From assembly GCF_006874705.1 (NCBI RefSeq), contig NZ_CP035382.1, positions 2,108,001-2,172,000 of the forward strand: a stretch of DNA of 64,000 bases. Direction: 5' to 3'. Positions 29,752-40,957 of the stretch are shown one piece after another. Under the pieces are notes generated by a model. The model ran no database searches, was not told the DNA's origin, and saw only the letters and a list, made by a program, of their open reading frames with translations. Both the position numbers and the translations under genes were made by a program. Every line of letters starts with the position of its first letter. The first letter of the stretch is position 1. This stretch comes from Leclercia adecarboxylata (GTDB lineage: Bacteria > Pseudomonadota > Gammaproteobacteria > Enterobacterales > Enterobacteriaceae).

Positions 29752-30735
29752 TTAGGGGATCAGTAAACTTGACCCCTGTGTCGCCCGGCTCTCCAGTACC
29801 TCATGCGCACGCTGCGCGTCACTCAGCGGATACTTCTGCGCCTCTGCCACATCCACCTTAATCACGCCGCTGGCAATCAACGAGAACAGCTCGTTGCTGG
29901 CCTCAACCAGTTCGTCACGATTCGTGATGTAGCCCTGTAGCGAAGGGCGGGTGGCGAACAGCGAACCTTTCTGGTTAAGAATACCCAGATTGACGCCGGT
30001 CACCGGGCCGGAGGCGTTGCCGAAGCTGACCATCAGGCCGCGGCGTTGCAGACAGTCCAGCGAGGCTTCCCAGGTATCTTTGCCCACCGAGTCATAGACC
30101 ACGCGCACCTTTTTACCGCCGGTGATCTCTTTCACCCGCTCGACGATGCTCTCTTCGCGATAGTTGATCACCTGCCAGGCGCCGGCCTGCAGCGCGCGCT
30201 GCGCCTTTTGCGCATTGCCGACGGTGCCGATCAGCTTGGCCCCCAGCGCTTTTGCCCACTGGCAGGCAATCAGCCCGACGCCGCCTGCGGCTGCGTGGAA
30301 CAGAAACTGTTCGTCAGGTTTGATCTCATAGGTTTTGCGTAACAGATAAAAGACCGTCAGCCCTTTCAGGAAGGAGGCGGCGGCCTGCTCAAAGGAGATG
30401 GCATCCGGCAGAATGGCGGCTTTATCCGCCGGGACGTTGTGGACCGAGCTGTAGGCGCCGAGGGCGGATTGCGCATACACCACGCGGTCGCCCTCCTTTA
30501 TATGCTTAACGGCGCTGCCCACTTTGACCACCACTCCGGCCGCCTCGGTGCCCAGCCCGCTTGGCAGGGCCGGGGGCGGATAGAGGCCGCCGCGGATATA
30601 GGTATCGATATAGTTAATGCCAATGGCTTTGTTTTCCACCTGGACTTCGTTATCGCCAGGCGCGGTGGGGGTAAACTCTACCGCCCTGAGAACGTCCGGG
30701 CCGCCGTGCTTATGAAATTCAATACGCGTTGCCAT
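29752..30735 (-). CDS. qorA: NADPH quinone oxidoreductase 1
   Basis: QorA (327 residues) is a cytosolic MDR-family, zinc-free quinone oxidoreductase. The NADPH-binding Rossmann loop AAAGGVGLIACQWAKALGAK is near residue 150. Substrate-side motifs include GINYIDTYIRGGLYPPPALP and GTEAAGVVVKVG. The open frame extends 15 codons, but GGAGGGAGC lies right before the ATG at 30735, which yields the E. coli N-terminus MATRIEFHKHGG. It is divergent from dnaB. Confidence 0.96.
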   Translation of the reverse strand: MATRIEFHKHGGPDVLRAVEFTPTAPGDNEVQVENKAIGINYIDTYIRGGLYPPPALPSGLGTEAAGVVVKVGSAVKHIKEGDRVVYAQSALGAYSSVHNVPADKAAILPDAISFEQAAASFLKGLTVFYLLRKTYEIKPDEQFLFHAAAGGVGLIACQWAKALGAKLIGTVGNAQKAQRALQAGAWQVINYREESIVERVKEITGGKKVRVVYDSVGKDTWEASLDCLQRRGLMVSFGNASGPVTGVNLGILNQKGSLFATRPSLQGYITNRDELVEASNELFSLIASGVIKVDVAEAQKYPLSDAQRAHEVLESRATQGSSLLIP

Positions 30736-30806
30736 GCTCCCTCCATTAGACTTAGAAAATATGGTAATCTTTCGACCCACTCTCTATCTCGGTAACTCCA
30801 TTCACT

Positions 30807-32219
30807 ATGGCAGGAAACAAACCCTTCAACAAACAGACTGAGCCCCGCGAGCGCGATCCGCAGTTAGCCGGGTTAAAGGTCCCGCCGCACTCGATTGAAG
30901 CGGAACAGTCGGTGTTGGGCGGTTTAATGCTGGATAACGAGCGCTGGGACGACGTTGCCGAGCGCGTCGTCACCGACGATTTCTATACCCGCCCGCACCG
31001 CCATATCTTTACCGAGATGGCGCGTCTGCAGGAATCTGGTAGCCCCATCGACCTGATCACGCTCGCGGAATCGCTGGAGCGTCAGGGGCAGCTGGAGTCG
31101 GTGGGTGGCTTCGCCTATCTGGCTGAGTTATCGAAAAACACACCAAGTGCGGCGAACATCAGCGCTTATGCCGATATCGTGCGTGAACGTGCGGTAGTGC
31201 GCGACATGATCTCCGTCGCCAACGAGATCGCCGAAGCCGGTTTCGACCCCCAGGGGCGTAACAGCGACGAGCTACTCGATCTGGCCGAGTCGCGGGTCTT
31301 CAAAATCGCTGAAAGCCGCGCCAATAAAGACGAAGGGCCGAAAAACATCGCCGAGGTGCTGGATGCCACCGTCTCGCGTATTGAGCAGCTGTTCCAGCAG
31401 CCGCATGACGGGGTCACCGGGGTCAATACCGGCTATGACGATCTGAACAAAAAGACCGCCGGGCTCCAGCCGTCGGATCTGATTATCGTCGCCGCGCGTC
31501 CGTCGATGGGTAAAACCACCTTTGCAATGAACCTCGTCGAAAATGCGGCGATGTTGCAGGATAAACCGGTTTTAATCTTTAGTCTGGAGATGCCCTCCGA
31601 GCAGATCATGATGCGTTCTCTGGCCTCGCTGTCGCGCGTGGACCAGACCCGCATTCGTACCGGCCAGCTCGACGACGAGGACTGGGCGCGGATCTCCGGC
31701 ACCATGGGCATCCTGCTGGAAAAACGAAACATCTATATCGATGACTCCTCCGGCCTGACGCCGACGGAAGTGCGCTCCCGCGCGCGCCGTATCGCCCGCG
31801 AGCATGGCGGCATCGGGCTGATCATGATTGACTACCTCCAGCTGATGCGCGTTCCGTCGCTCTCGGACAACCGTACCCTGGAAATTGCCGAAATCTCCCG
31901 CTCGCTGAAAGCGCTGGCGAAAGAGCTACAGGTACCGGTAGTGGCGCTGTCGCAGCTTAACCGCTCCCTGGAACAGCGCGCCGACAAGCGTCCGGTCAAC
32001 TCCGACCTGCGTGAATCCGGCTCCATCGAGCAGGATGCCGACCTGATCATGTTCATTTACCGTGATGAGGTCTATCACGAGAACAGCGACCTGAAAGGGA
32101 TCGCCGAAATTATTATCGGTAAGCAGCGTAACGGCCCGATCGGTACGGTGCGGCTGACCTTTAACGGCCAGTGGTCGCGCTTTGATAATTATGCGGGACC
32201 GCAATACGACGATGAATAA
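30807..32219 (+). CDS. dnaB: Replicative DNA helicase DnaB
   Basis: DnaB (470 residues) is the hexameric 5'-3' helicase of the replication fork. The N-terminal primase-interacting domain (about residues 25-170) and linker are followed by the RecA-like motor. Walker A is ARPSMGKTTFAMN near residue 232 and Walker B is GLIMIDYLQLMR near 335. The motif-4 region LSQLNRSLEQRADKRP is present, as is the arginine finger near the end. It is one residue shorter than E. coli at the Gln/Ala of the N-terminus. No intein is present. Confidence 0.98.
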   Translation: MAGNKPFNKQTEPRERDPQLAGLKVPPHSIEAEQSVLGGLMLDNERWDDVAERVVTDDFYTRPHRHIFTEMARLQESGSPIDLITLAESLERQGQLESVGGFAYLAELSKNTPSAANISAYADIVRERAVVRDMISVANEIAEAGFDPQGRNSDELLDLAESRVFKIAESRANKDEGPKNIAEVLDATVSRIEQLFQQPHDGVTGVNTGYDDLNKKTAGLQPSDLIIVAARPSMGKTTFAMNLVENAAMLQDKPVLIFSLEMPSEQIMMRSLASLSRVDQTRIRTGQLDDEDWARISGTMGILLEKRNIYIDDSSGLTPTEVRSRARRIAREHGGIGLIMIDYLQLMRVPSLSDNRTLEIAEISRSLKALAKELQVPVVALSQLNRSLEQRADKRPVNSDLRESGSIEQDADLIMFIYRDEVYHENSDLKGIAEIIIGKQRNGPIGTVRLTFNGQWSRFDNYAGPQYDDE

Positions 32220-32250
32220 CTCTCCGACATTCTTTTAACAAGGAATTGCA

Positions 32251-33330
32251 ATGCAAGCGGCAACTGTAGTCATTAACCGCCGCGCTCTGCGACACAACCT
32301 GCAACGCCTGCGTGAACTGGCGCCCGCCAGCAAACTGGTTGCAGTCGTGAAAGCGAACGCTTACGGACACGGTCTGATCGAGACCGCGCGAACGCTCCCC
32401 GATGCCGACGCCTTTGGCGTCGCCCGTCTCGAAGAAGCCCTGCGCCTGCGCGAAGGGGGGATCACCCAGCCGATCCTGCTACTCGAGGGCTTCTTTAACG
32501 CCACCGACCTGCCGACCATCGCCGCAAAACGGCTGCATACCGCGGTGCACAACCTGGAGCAGCTCGAGGCGCTGGAGAGCGCGGTACTCAGCGAGCCTGT
32601 CACCGTCTGGATGAAGCTCGACACCGGCATGCACCGTCTGGGCATTCGCCCGGAGCAGGCAGAGGCCTTTTATCAGCGCTTAAGCCAGTGCCAGAACGTT
32701 CACCAGCCGGTCAATATCGTCAGCCATTTTGCCCGGGCCGACGAGCCCGAATGCGGTGCGACCGAGCAGCAGCTCGATATCTTCAATACCTTCTGCGAAG
32801 GCAAGCCAGGGATGCGCTCGATTGCGGCCTCCGGCGGCATTCTGCTGTGGCCGCAGTCCCATTTCGACTGGGCACGTCCGGGCATTATCCTCTACGGCGT
32901 CTCGCCGCTGGAGGGTAAACCCTGGGGGCCAGACTTTGGTTTTCAGCCGGTGATGTCGCTCACCTCCAGCCTGATTGCGGTGCGCGAGCATAAAGCCGGG
33001 GAACCGGTGGGCTATGGCGGCACCTGGGTCAGCGAGCGCGATACCCGTCTGGGCGTGGTGGCGATGGGCTACGGCGACGGCTACCCGCGCGCCGCGCCGT
33101 CCGGTACGCCGGTGCTGGTGAACGGCCGCGAAGTGACCATCGTCGGACGCGTGGCGATGGACATGATCTGTATTGACCTCGGGCCCGAGGCGCAGGAGAA
33201 AGCGGGCGATCCGGTGACCCTTTGGGGCGAAGGGTTACTCGTAGAGCGGATCGCGGAAATCACAAAAGTGAGTGCTTACGAACTTATCACACGCCTGACG
33301 TCGCGGGTGGCGATGCACTACCTCGACTGA
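32251..33330 (+). CDS. alr: Alanine racemase, biosynthetic
   Basis: Alr (359 residues) makes D-alanine for peptidoglycan using pyridoxal phosphate. The PLP lysine lies in [11 protein letters not shown] (about residue 34). The second catalytic base, a Tyr, is in [12 protein letters not shown] near residue 255. The C-terminal beta domain includes [13 protein letters not shown]. It follows dnaB by 31 bases with AAGGAAT before the ATG, so the two may share mRNA. Confidence 0.97.
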   Translation: MQAATVVINRRALRHNLQRLRELAPASKLVAVVKANAYGHGLIETARTLPDADAFGVARLEEALRLREGGITQPILLLEGFFNATDLPTIAAKRLHTAVHNLEQLEALESAVLSEPVTVWMKLDTGMHRLGIRPEQAEAFYQRLSQCQNVHQPVNIVSHFARADEPECGATEQQLDIFNTFCEGKPGMRSIAASGGILLWPQSHFDWARPGIILYGVSPLEGKPWGPDFGFQPVMSLTSSLIAVREHKAGEPVGYGGTWVSERDTRLGVVAMGYGDGYPRAAPSGTPVLVNGREVTIVGRVAMDMICIDLGPEAQEKAGDPVTLWGEGLLVERIAEITKVSAYELITRLTSRVAMHYLD

Positions 33331-33333
33331 CGG

Positions 33334-33368
33334 CTTTACTCCCTCTCCTGATGGGAGAGGGAGTAAAG
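33334..33368. repeat. Perfect palindromic hairpin between alr and tyrB
   Basis: A perfect 15-pair stem (CTTTACTCCCTCTCC with its complement) surrounds the loop TGATG. No T run follows, so it is not a classic terminator. Its CCCTCTCC / GGAGAGGG core is shared with the element at 58298-58330, suggesting a dispersed repeat family. Confidence 0.75.
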
Positions 33369-33475
33369 CAGGTTCTGTTGCCCAACCCCCATCTTCCTTA
33401 ACATCCTCTCGATCTTCTGCTGCTTCCGGTTTATTGTTGAATTCCCTGCCTCATTATTATCCGGAGAACCATCGC

Positions 33476-34669
33476 GTGTTCCAGAAAGTCGACGCCTATG
33501 CTGGCGACCCCATCCTCTCCTTAATGGAGCGTTTCAAAGAAGATCCCCGGGGCGATAAAGTTAACCTCAGTATCGGTCTGTACTACAACGAAGCAGGCAT
33601 TATTCCGCAGCTGCAGGCGGTGGCCAAAGCCGAAGCGCGTCTTAATGCCACGCCGCACGGCGCGTCGCTCTATCTGCCGATGGAAGGGCTGAACAGCTAT
33701 CGTCACACCATTGCTCCGCTGCTGTTTGGCGCAGAGCATCCGGTGCTGGTGGAAAAGCGCGTCGCCACTATCCAGACCCTGGGCGGCTCAGGCGCGCTGA
33801 AAGTCGGTGCCGACTTCCTGCACAAGTATTTCCCGGAATCCGGTGTCTGGGTGAGCGACCCGACCTGGGAAAACCACGTTGCCATCTTTGAAGGTGCCGG
33901 TTTCACGGTGCAAACCTACCCGTGGTTTGACGACCAGACCAACGGCGTGTGCGTTGGCGCGTTGCTGGAAAAACTGAGCACCCTGCCGGAACGCAGCATT
34001 GTGCTGCTGCACCCGTGCTGCCATAACCCGACCGGTGCCGATCTGACCAACGATCAGTGGGATGCGGTCATTGAAGTGCTGAAGGCCCGCAACCTGATCC
34101 CCTTCCTCGACATTGCCTATCAGGGCTTTGGTGCCGGGATGGAAGAGGACGCCTATGCCATTCGCGCCATCGCCAGCGCAGGCCTGCCGGCACTGGTCAG
34201 TAACTCCTTCTCCAAAATCTTCTCGCTGTATGGCGAGCGTGTCGGCGGCCTGTCGGTAGTCTGCGAGGATCAGGATGCTGCCGGACGCGTGCTCGGCCAG
34301 CTGAAAGCCACCGTGCGTCGCATCTACTCCAGCCCGCCAAACTTTGGCGCGCAGGTGGTGGCGACCGTGCTGGGCGATGATGAACTCAAGGCCGAGTGGC
34401 TGGCGGAAGTGGAAGCGATGCGTACCCGTATCCTTTCCATGCGTCAGACGCTGGTCGACGTGCTGAAAGAGGCGGTTCCGGGGCACAACTTCGACTACCT
34501 GCTACAGCAGCGCGGCATGTTCAGCTACACCGGCTTCAGCGCGCAGCAGGTGGATCGCCTGCGTGATGAGTTTGGCGTCTACCTGATTGCCAGCGGACGC
34601 ATGTGCGTGGCGGGTCTGAACAGCAGCAACGTTCAGCGCGTGGCGCAGGCTTTTGCCGCTGTGATGTAA
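33476..34669 (+). CDS. tyrB: Aromatic amino acid aminotransferase
   Basis: TyrB (397 residues from the GTG) transaminates tyrosine, phenylalanine and leucine precursors using PLP. The PLP-lysine motif is [17 protein letters not shown] near residue 246. PLP phosphate contacts include [13 protein letters not shown], and the substrate carboxylate Arg is in [11 protein letters not shown] near the C-terminus. The frame is open from 33434, but the GTG at 33476, eight bases after CCGGAGA, reproduces the E. coli start [12 protein letters not shown]. No obvious TyrR box was found. Confidence 0.95.
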   Translation: MFQKVDAYAGDPILSLMERFKEDPRGDKVNLSIGLYYNEAGIIPQLQAVAKAEARLNATPHGASLYLPMEGLNSYRHTIAPLLFGAEHPVLVEKRVATIQTLGGSGALKVGADFLHKYFPESGVWVSDPTWENHVAIFEGAGFTVQTYPWFDDQTNGVCVGALLEKLSTLPERSIVLLHPCCHNPTGADLTNDQWDAVIEVLKARNLIPFLDIAYQGFGAGMEEDAYAIRAIASAGLPALVSNSFSKIFSLYGERVGGLSVVCEDQDAAGRVLGQLKATVRRIYSSPPNFGAQVVATVLGDDELKAEWLAEVEAMRTRILSMRQTLVDVLKEAVPGHNFDYLLQQRGMFSYTGFSAQQVDRLRDEFGVYLIASGRMCVAGLNSSNVQRVAQAFAAVM

Positions 34670-34863
34670 GCACTTACTCACGGTCTCCTTCCGTTGGCGA
34701 AGGGGGCCGGAATAGGTAAACCCCGCTTTGTGATACCCCTCTTTTTATTATGGTTTATATAAAGAATTCCCTTTCATTCCCCTCCGGCTACGGTTATTTT
34801 CGAGGTGGTTTTTGACCATCCGCTCAAAATAAAAAATAACGGTTTCAATATTCAGGGGAAAAC

Positions 34864-35577
34864 ATGCGCAAAATCACACTGGCGCTCAGCGCCGTCTGCT
34901 TATTGCTCCCGCTCAGCCACCCGGTGGTGGCGCGCCCCTCATCACCTCCACCGTTATACACCGGCACCACCACCGCCAGACTGGCCGAGCAGGCACCGAT
35001 CCACTGGGTGTCTGTTGCCCAGATTGAAAACAGCCTGATGGGGCGTCCGCCCATGTCGGTGGGATTTGATATTGATGACACCGTGCTGTTCTCCAGCCCG
35101 GGCTTCTGGCGGGGTAAAAAAACCTGGTCACCGGACAGTGATGACTACCTGAAAAACCCGGCCTTCTGGCAGCAGATGAACAACGGCTGGGACGAGTTCA
35201 GCATTCCGAAAGAGGTGGCCCGCGCGCTGATTGCCATGCACGTCAAGCGTGGCGACAGGATCTGGTTTATTACCGGGCGTCATCCCACTAAAACCGAAAC
35301 CGTCACCAAAACGTTGCAGGACGCTTTCCTGATCCCTGCCGCGGCCATGAATCCGGTCATTTTTGCCGGTGAGAAATCTGGCAGAAACAACAAAGCCCAG
35401 TGGATGGAGCAGAAGCAGATCAAGATTTACTACGGCGATGCGGACAACGACATAACTGCGGCTCGCGAGGCGGGTGCCAGAGGCATCCGGGTGCTGCGCG
35501 CCTCCAACTCGACGTACAAACCGCTCCCACAGGCGGGAGCGTTTGGCGAAGAGGTGATCGTCAATTCAGAATACTGA
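34864..35577 (+). CDS. aphA: Class B acid phosphatase AphA
   Basis: AphA (237 residues) is a periplasmic, Mg-dependent phosphatase and phosphotransferase for nucleotides and other monoesters. A signal peptide covers residues 1-23 (ending PVVA). The HAD motifs are [12 protein letters not shown] (nucleophile and acid Asp), [11 protein letters not shown], and [14 protein letters not shown] for the metal. Length equals E. coli. It stands alone between tyrB and yjbQ. Confidence 0.96.
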   Translation: MRKITLALSAVCLLLPLSHPVVARPSSPPPLYTGTTTARLAEQAPIHWVSVAQIENSLMGRPPMSVGFDIDDTVLFSSPGFWRGKKTWSPDSDDYLKNPAFWQQMNNGWDEFSIPKEVARALIAMHVKRGDRIWFITGRHPTKTETVTKTLQDAFLIPAAAMNPVIFAGEKSGRNNKAQWMEQKQIKIYYGDADNDITAAREAGARGIRVLRASNSTYKPLPQAGAFGEEVIVNSEY

Positions 35578-35687
35578 GTGTTCGGGCAGAAAAGACGCTT
35601 TTTTAAGCACATTTTCCCGCTACGGGTTTTACCTTTCGTCGTATTGCTGCACACTTAGAAGGATTATCCTGTAAAACGGAGCAGCAC

Positions 35688-36104
35688 ATGTGGTATCAGC
35701 AAACCCTGACCCTGCGCGCCAGGTCTCGTGGTTTTCATCTGGTGACGGACGAGGTCCTTGGACAGATCCGCGATCTTCCCCGCATTAACGTCGGTTTACT
35801 GCATCTGTTGCTGCAACACACGTCAGCCTCCCTCACCCTCAACGAGAATTGCGATCCCACCGTCCGTTCCGATATGGAGCAGCATTTTCTCAAAACCGTT
35901 CCCGACGATGCCCGCTGGGAACATGATGATGAGGGGCCAGACGACATGCCTTCCCATATTAAATCCTCCTTGCTGGGCGTCTCTTTGCTGCTGCCGGTGA
36001 ATCACGGCCGCGTGCAGCTCGGCACCTGGCAGGGGATCTGGCTGGGAGAACACCGTATCCATGGCGGTTCGCGCAAAATTATCGCTACGCTACAAGGGGA
36101 ATAA
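35688..36104 (+). CDS. yjbQ: YjbQ, UPF0047 family
   Basis: YjbQ (138 residues) is a UPF0047 protein with the conserved core [20 protein letters not shown] (about residues 45-64) and the C-terminal [19 protein letters not shown]. The conserved His residues may bind a metal. Its physiological function is unsettled; weak thiamine phosphate synthase activity has been reported for the family. It is followed by yjbR with a one-to-three-base junction, so both form an operon. Confidence 0.95.
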   Translation: MWYQQTLTLRARSRGFHLVTDEVLGQIRDLPRINVGLLHLLLQHTSASLTLNENCDPTVRSDMEQHFLKTVPDDARWEHDDEGPDDMPSHIKSSLLGVSLLLPVNHGRVQLGTWQGIWLGEHRIHGGSRKIIATLQGE

Positions 36105-36106
36105 TG

Positions 36107-36460
36107 ATGACCATTTCGGAGATACTTCAGTACTGCATGAATAAGCCGGGCGCGGAGCAAAGCGTGCACAGTGACTGGAAGGCCACCCAGATCAAGGTCG
36201 CAGACGTGCTGTTTGCGATGGTGAAAGACGTGGAGGGGCGTCCGGCGGCCTCGCTAAAAACCAGCCCGGAACTGGCGGATTTGCTGCGCCAGCAGCACAC
36301 CGACGTGCGTCCCAGCAAGCACCTGAATAAAGCGCACTGGAGCACGGTCTATCTGGATGGGTCGATACCGGATTCGCAGATTTACTATCTGGTGGATGCC
36401 TCGTACAAGCAGGCGGTGGAACTGCTGCCGGAGATGACCCGGCAGCAGCTGTCAGTGTGA
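36107..36460 (+). CDS. yjbR: YjbR, MmcQ/YjbR family
   Basis: YjbR (117 residues) belongs to the MmcQ/YjbR-like family, with the typical RPAASLKTSPELADLLRQQH and a KHLNKAHWSTVYLDGSIPD block. A DNA-binding role has been proposed from the fold, but none is proven. Two ATGs are possible, at 36104 (overlapping the yjbQ stop) and 36107. AAGGGGA ends at 36100 and favours 36107. It is convergent with uvrA, with three bases between stops. Confidence 0.92.
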   Translation: MTISEILQYCMNKPGAEQSVHSDWKATQIKVADVLFAMVKDVEGRPAASLKTSPELADLLRQQHTDVRPSKHLNKAHWSTVYLDGSIPDSQIYYLVDASYKQAVELLPEMTRQQLSV

Positions 36461-36463
36461 CGA

Positions 36464-39286
36464 CTACAGAAGCGGTTTAAGGAAGCGGGCCGTGTGCGAG
36501 GCTTCGCACTCCGCGACGGTTTCCGGGGTGCCGGAAACCAGGATTTCGCCGCCGCCGCTGCCGCCTTCCGGACCGAGATCGACAATCCAGTCTGCGGTTT
36601 TAATCACGTCCAGGTTGTGCTCAATCACCACGATAGTGTTGCCCTGATCGCGCAGCTGGTGCAGCACGTCGAGTAACTGCTGGATATCGGCAAAGTGCAG
36701 ACCGGTGGTCGGCTCATCCAGAATGTACAGCGTCTGCCCGGTGCCGCGTTTGGAGAGCTCACGCGCCAGCTTCACGCGCTGCGCCTCGCCGCCCGACAGG
36801 GTGGTTGCCGACTGGCCCAGACGAATGTAGGTCAGACCGACATCCATCAGGGTCTGGAGCTTACGCGCCAGCGCCGGAACGGCATCAAAGAACTCACGGG
36901 CCTCTTCGATGGTCATATCCAGCACTTCGTGGATGGTCTTGCCTTTGTACTTAATCTCCAGCGTTTCGCGGTTATAGCGTTTGCCTTTGCACTGGTCGCA
37001 CGGCACGTAGATATCCGGCAGGAAGTGCATTTCGACCTTGATCACCCCATCGCCCTGACAGGCTTCACAGCGGCCACCGCGGACGTTAAAGCTGAAACGT
37101 CCAGGCGTATAGCCGCGCGAACGCGATTCCGGCACGCCGGCAAAGAGTTCACGTACCGGCGTAAACACGCCGGTATAGGTGGCCGGGTTCGAGCGCGGCG
37201 TACGGCCGATCGGGCTCTGGTCGATATCGATCACCTTGTCGAAGTGCTCCAGGCCGTGGATCTCGCGATACGGCGCCGGTTCAGCAAGGGTTGCCCCGTT
37301 CAGCTGGGTCTGAGCAATCGGGAACAGGGTGTCGTTAATCAGCGTTGATTTACCGGAACCCGAGACACCCGTGATACAGGTGAACAGGCCGACCGGCAGG
37401 GTCAGGGTCACGTCTTTCAGGTTGTTACCGCGCGCCCCGGTGAGCTTCAGCACTTTTTCCGGGTTGGCGGGTACGCGCTGTTTCGGCACTTCAATCTTGC
37501 GCTTGCCGCTCATGTACTGGCCGGTCAGGGATTCTGGTACCGCCATAATGGCGTCCAGTGGACCTTCCGCTACCACCTGGCCGCCGTGGACGCCGGCCCC
37601 GGGGCCGATGTCGATCACGTGGTCGGCCGCGCGGATCGCGTCTTCATCGTGCTCAACCACAATCACCGTGTTGCCGAGGTTACGCAGATGGATCAGCGTC
37701 CCGAGCAGACGCTCGTTGTCGCGCTGGTGCAGGCCGATGGACGGCTCATCCAGCACGTACATTACCCCCACCAGGCCCGCGCCGATCTGGCTCGCCAGAC
37801 GGATACGCTGGGCTTCACCGCCGGACAGGGTCTCTGCCGAGCGGGAAAGAGTGAGGTAGTTCAGACCGACGTTGACCAGGAACTTGAGGCGATCGCCGAT
37901 CTCTTTCAGCACTTTCTCAGCGATTTGCGCCCGCTGACCGGAGAGCTTCAGGTTGTTGAAGAAGTCCATCGCATGGCCGATGCTCATGTCTGAGATGGTC
38001 GGCAGCGGCGTGTTCTCAACATACACGTGGCGCGCTTCGCGGCGCAGACGGGTACCGTCACAGGTGGCGCAGGAGCGGTTGCTGATGAACTTCGCCAGCT
38101 CTTCACGTACCGCGCTGGATTCCGTCTCTTTGTAACGGCGCTCCATGTTGTGCAGCACGCCTTCAAACGGATGACGGCGCACCGAGGTATCGCCGCGATC
38201 GTTCATGTATTTAAACTCGATGTTCTCTTTAGCGGAACCGAACAGGATCACTTTGTGCACGGTTGGGCTCAGACTGCCCCACGGCGCTTCGACGTCGAAT
38301 TTATAGTGTTCAGCCAGCGACTTCAGCATCTGGAAGTAGTAGAAGTTACGCTTATCCCAGCCGCGGATCGCGCCGCCAGCCAGCGACAGTTCCGGGTTCT
38401 GGATCACCCGGTCAGGATCGAAATACTGCTGCACGCCCAGGCCATCACAGGTTGGGCAGGCGCCAGCCGGGTTGTTGAACGAGAACAGGCGCGGTTCCAG
38501 CTCGCGCATGCTGTAGCCGCACACCGGGCAGGCGAAGTTGGCAGAGAAGAGCAGCTCTTCCGCTTGCGGGTCGTCCATATCGGCCACCACGGCCGTGCCG
38601 CCGGAGAGATCCAGCGCGGTTTCGAACGACTCCGCCAGGCGCTGGGTCAGGTCATCACGCACCTTAAAGCGGTCGATCACGACCTCAATGGTGTGTTTCT
38701 TTTGCAGCTCCAGCTTCGGTGGATCGGAGAGATCGCACACTTCCCCGTCGATACGGGCGCGGATATAGCCCTGGCTGGCCAGGTTTTCCAGCGTTTTGGT
38801 GTGCTCGCCTTTGCGCTCTTTAATGATTGGCGCCAGCAGCATCAGGCGTTTGCCTTCCGGCTGCGCCAGCACGTTATCCACCATCTGGCTGACGGTCTGG
38901 GCCGCCAGCGGGACATCGTGGTCCGGGCAGCGCGGCTCGCCCACGCGGGCATACAGCAGACGCAGGTAATCATGGATTTCGGTGATGGTCCCGACGGTGG
39001 AACGCGGGTTGTGAGAAGTCGACTTCTGCTCAATGGAGATGGCCGGCGACAACCCTTCGATATGGTCGACGTCCGGTTTTTCCATCAGCGACAGGAACTG
39101 GCGCGCATATGCAGAGAGCGATTCAACGTAACGACGCTGCCCTTCGGCATACAGGGTGTCGAAAGCCAGTGAGGATTTGCCTGAGCCTGAAAGCCCGGTC
39201 ACGACGATCAGTTTGTCGCGAGGGATGACGAGGTTGATATTCTTGAGATTGTGGGTGCGGGCGCCCCGAACTTCTATCTTATCCAT
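36464..39286 (-). CDS. uvrA: Excinuclease ABC subunit UvrA
   Basis: UvrA (940 residues, as in E. coli) recognises bulky DNA lesions with UvrB in nucleotide excision repair. Two ABC ATPase units are visible: Walker [11 protein letters not shown] near residue 31 and [10 protein letters not shown] near 640. Each unit has a signature LSGGEAQR. Zinc-finger cysteines are seen in [13 protein letters not shown]...CPTCDG and in CEACQGDG...CDQCKG. Divergent from ssb, with a LexA box between. Confidence 0.98.
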   Translation of the reverse strand: MDKIEVRGARTHNLKNINLVIPRDKLIVVTGLSGSGKSSLAFDTLYAEGQRRYVESLSAYARQFLSLMEKPDVDHIEGLSPAISIEQKSTSHNPRSTVGTITEIHDYLRLLYARVGEPRCPDHDVPLAAQTVSQMVDNVLAQPEGKRLMLLAPIIKERKGEHTKTLENLASQGYIRARIDGEVCDLSDPPKLELQKKHTIEVVIDRFKVRDDLTQRLAESFETALDLSGGTAVVADMDDPQAEELLFSANFACPVCGYSMRELEPRLFSFNNPAGACPTCDGLGVQQYFDPDRVIQNPELSLAGGAIRGWDKRNFYYFQMLKSLAEHYKFDVEAPWGSLSPTVHKVILFGSAKENIEFKYMNDRGDTSVRRHPFEGVLHNMERRYKETESSAVREELAKFISNRSCATCDGTRLRREARHVYVENTPLPTISDMSIGHAMDFFNNLKLSGQRAQIAEKVLKEIGDRLKFLVNVGLNYLTLSRSAETLSGGEAQRIRLASQIGAGLVGVMYVLDEPSIGLHQRDNERLLGTLIHLRNLGNTVIVVEHDEDAIRAADHVIDIGPGAGVHGGQVVAEGPLDAIMAVPESLTGQYMSGKRKIEVPKQRVPANPEKVLKLTGARGNNLKDVTLTLPVGLFTCITGVSGSGKSTLINDTLFPIAQTQLNGATLAEPAPYREIHGLEHFDKVIDIDQSPIGRTPRSNPATYTGVFTPVRELFAGVPESRSRGYTPGRFSFNVRGGRCEACQGDGVIKVEMHFLPDIYVPCDQCKGKRYNRETLEIKYKGKTIHEVLDMTIEEAREFFDAVPALARKLQTLMDVGLTYIRLGQSATTLSGGEAQRVKLARELSKRGTGQTLYILDEPTTGLHFADIQQLLDVLHQLRDQGNTIVVIEHNLDVIKTADWIVDLGPEGGSGGGEILVSGTPETVAECEASHTARFLKPLL

Positions 39287-39373
39287 TCACCTTTCCCGGT
39301 AGGTAGATACACGGAATGCCTGGTTTGTTTGAAGGACAACCGGCAGAAACGATTAATTATGACACAAATTGAC

Positions 39374-39389
39374 CTGGCTGGATATACAG
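39374..39389. promoter_or_regulatory. LexA box shared by uvrA and ssb
   Basis: CTGGCTGGATATACAG fits the SOS consensus CTGT-N8-ACAG with one change in the left half. It lies between the divergent uvrA and ssb genes, where E. coli also has its SOS box. Confidence 0.82.
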
Positions 39390-39535
39390 TATTGGAATGC
39401 AAATTCTGATTACTTGTGCAACAATGTATCCTTCGTGAGAAGTCTGGAAGATGCTTCCCAACTATCGGAAGACCACGTGGAAATGGTACACTCGCGCGCT
39501 TACACTATTCAGACAAGTTTTCAGGAGACACGATC

Positions 39536-40066
39536 ATGGCCAGCAGAGGCGTAAACAAGGTGATTCTCGTCGGTAATCTGGGCCAGGACCCGGAAGTACG
39601 CTATATGCCGAGTGGTGGTGCAGTGGCCAACATTACGCTGGCTACTTCCGAATCCTGGCGTGATAAAGCGACCGGTGAGATGAAAGAGCAGACCGAATGG
39701 CACCGCGTTGTGCTGTTTGGCAAACTGGCCGAAGTGGCCGGTGAATATCTGCGTAAAGGCTCCCAGGTCTATATCGAAGGCCAGCTGCGTACCCGCAAAT
39801 GGACCGATCAGTCCGGCGCAGAAAAATACACCACCGAAGTGGTGGTCAACGTTGGCGGCACCATGCAGATGCTGGGTGGCCGTCAGGGCGGTGGCGCACC
39901 AGCAGGTGGCGGCCAGCAGCAGCAGGGCGGTTGGGGTCAGCCTCAGCAGCCGCAGGGCGGCAACCAGTTCAGCGGCGGCGCACAGTCCCGTCCGCAGCAG
40001 CAGCCGTCTGCACCGGCGCAGTCCAACGAACCGCCAATGGATTTCGACGACGATATCCCGTTCTGA
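39536..40066 (+). CDS. ssb: Single-stranded DNA-binding protein
   Basis: SSB (176 residues) is the essential tetrameric ssDNA binder. The OB fold is in residues 1-112 ([19 protein letters not shown]... [10 protein letters not shown]). A Gly/Gln/Pro-rich linker follows, and the acidic tail MDFDDDIPF recruits repair and replication partners. The frame extends 40 codons upstream, but CAGGAG nine bases before ATG 39536 and the E. coli N-terminus MASRGVNKV set the start. Confidence 0.98.
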   Translation: MASRGVNKVILVGNLGQDPEVRYMPSGGAVANITLATSESWRDKATGEMKEQTEWHRVVLFGKLAEVAGEYLRKGSQVYIEGQLRTRKWTDQSGAEKYTTEVVVNVGGTMQMLGGRQGGGAPAGGGQQQQGGWGQPQQPQGGNQFSGGAQSRPQQQPSAPAQSNEPPMDFDDDIPF

Positions 40067-40093
40067 TAATCAGAACCTGCGTTTCGTAACAAC

Positions 40094-40123
40094 AAAAAAC
40101 CCAGACGATGTCTGGGTTTTTTT
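40094..40123. terminator. Bidirectional terminator between ssb and yjcB
   Basis: The stem CCCAGAC / GTCTGGG with loop GAT is flanked by an A run on the left and a T run on the right, serving ssb and the convergent yjcB. Confidence 0.92.
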
Positions 40124-40130
40124 ATATCTA

Positions 40131-40412
40131 CTAGGTGTACATCATTGGCCAGTCTGGTGGCGTATGGCTCATCGCCTCGACCATTACCGCTTTAACGTTG
40201 TTCCAGATAACGGCCACATCCAGCAGGGTGATGCCCAGCAGGCCGGTCGCGAACCAGCATGCCGCCGCCAGACCCAGACAGGTGCTGATCACCGCCAGCG
40301 CGGTGTAATCCGATTTACGAAATTGAATGTTCAGCGTGCTGGCCAGAAACATCAGCACTGCGCTCAACAACTCCCAGCGTGCAAACACAACACCGGTGGT
40401 AATAGCTGCCAT
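40131..40412 (-). CDS. yjcB: YjcB, small membrane protein
   Basis: YjcB (93 residues, the same as E. coli) has three hydrophobic segments and ends WPMMYT. Function unknown. The frame extends 30 codons upstream, but GAGG eight bases before the ATG at 40410-40412 and the recalled E. coli N-terminus MA.(L/I)TTGVV select the short form. Confidence 0.88.
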   Translation of the reverse strand: MAAITTGVVFARWELLSAVLMFLASTLNIQFRKSDYTALAVISTCLGLAAACWFATGLLGITLLDVAVIWNNVKAVMVEAMSHTPPDWPMMYT

Positions 40413-40957
40413 AAAACGATCCTCAAAGATAACCGCCGCCGGGTAAAGCGCGACGTTGCCCACACGCTGTGGCAAACTGGCTATCGGCAGGCTCAGACTC
40501 ACAACAATGAAACGATGTTTCTTGTTACATAAGATATGTGAACTATATCACGTTTGTTCTTTTATTCGCCACTGGGCAAATGCATAAAAATGGCTTTTTA
40601 TAACCTCTATATTAACGTGGTTATTGCGAGCGAAAATATATATTTAGCCTGCTAACCGGTGTATTTATGACAACTTTACTGATAATTCATCGGGATAAGA
40701 AAACATGTACAGCGCGGCAGCTGATGTACAATATTTACAGCCTCAGGGCTATAGATTATGCTTCTTTCCGTTGCTTACTCTGTTCGTAATAAATAAATCA
40801 GGCTTGTGCTTTTTGTTGTTTATTATTCTTTGTCCTTTTATTTTTACACACGCATCCCAGTAAGAGAGTCGCATTAATGTATGCTGACTGAATATCACTT
40901 TATTCCTGATTAATTCGTTGCGGTATTTCTGTCTCGTTAATGAGCTGCGAATAAACA
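40413..40957. other. AT-rich gap between yjcB and the diguanylate cyclase
   Basis: A 545-base stretch, clearly more AT-rich than its neighbours. It must hold the promoters of yjcB and the cyclase gene, but no convincing promoter, operator, RNA or conserved ORF was recognised. A 69-codon minus-strand frame (40749-40958) overlaps the cyclase start and looks spurious. Confidence 0.6.

Noticed and set aside
34682..34708. Terminator after tyrB
   Set aside because: A ten-pair stem with several G-T pairs is present, but no T run follows on the plus strand, so it was not listed as a terminator.
38027..39172. A 381-codon plus-strand frame inside uvrA
   Set aside because: It is a shadow of uvrA, whose reading is certain. 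Long antisense frames are common in GC-rich genes.
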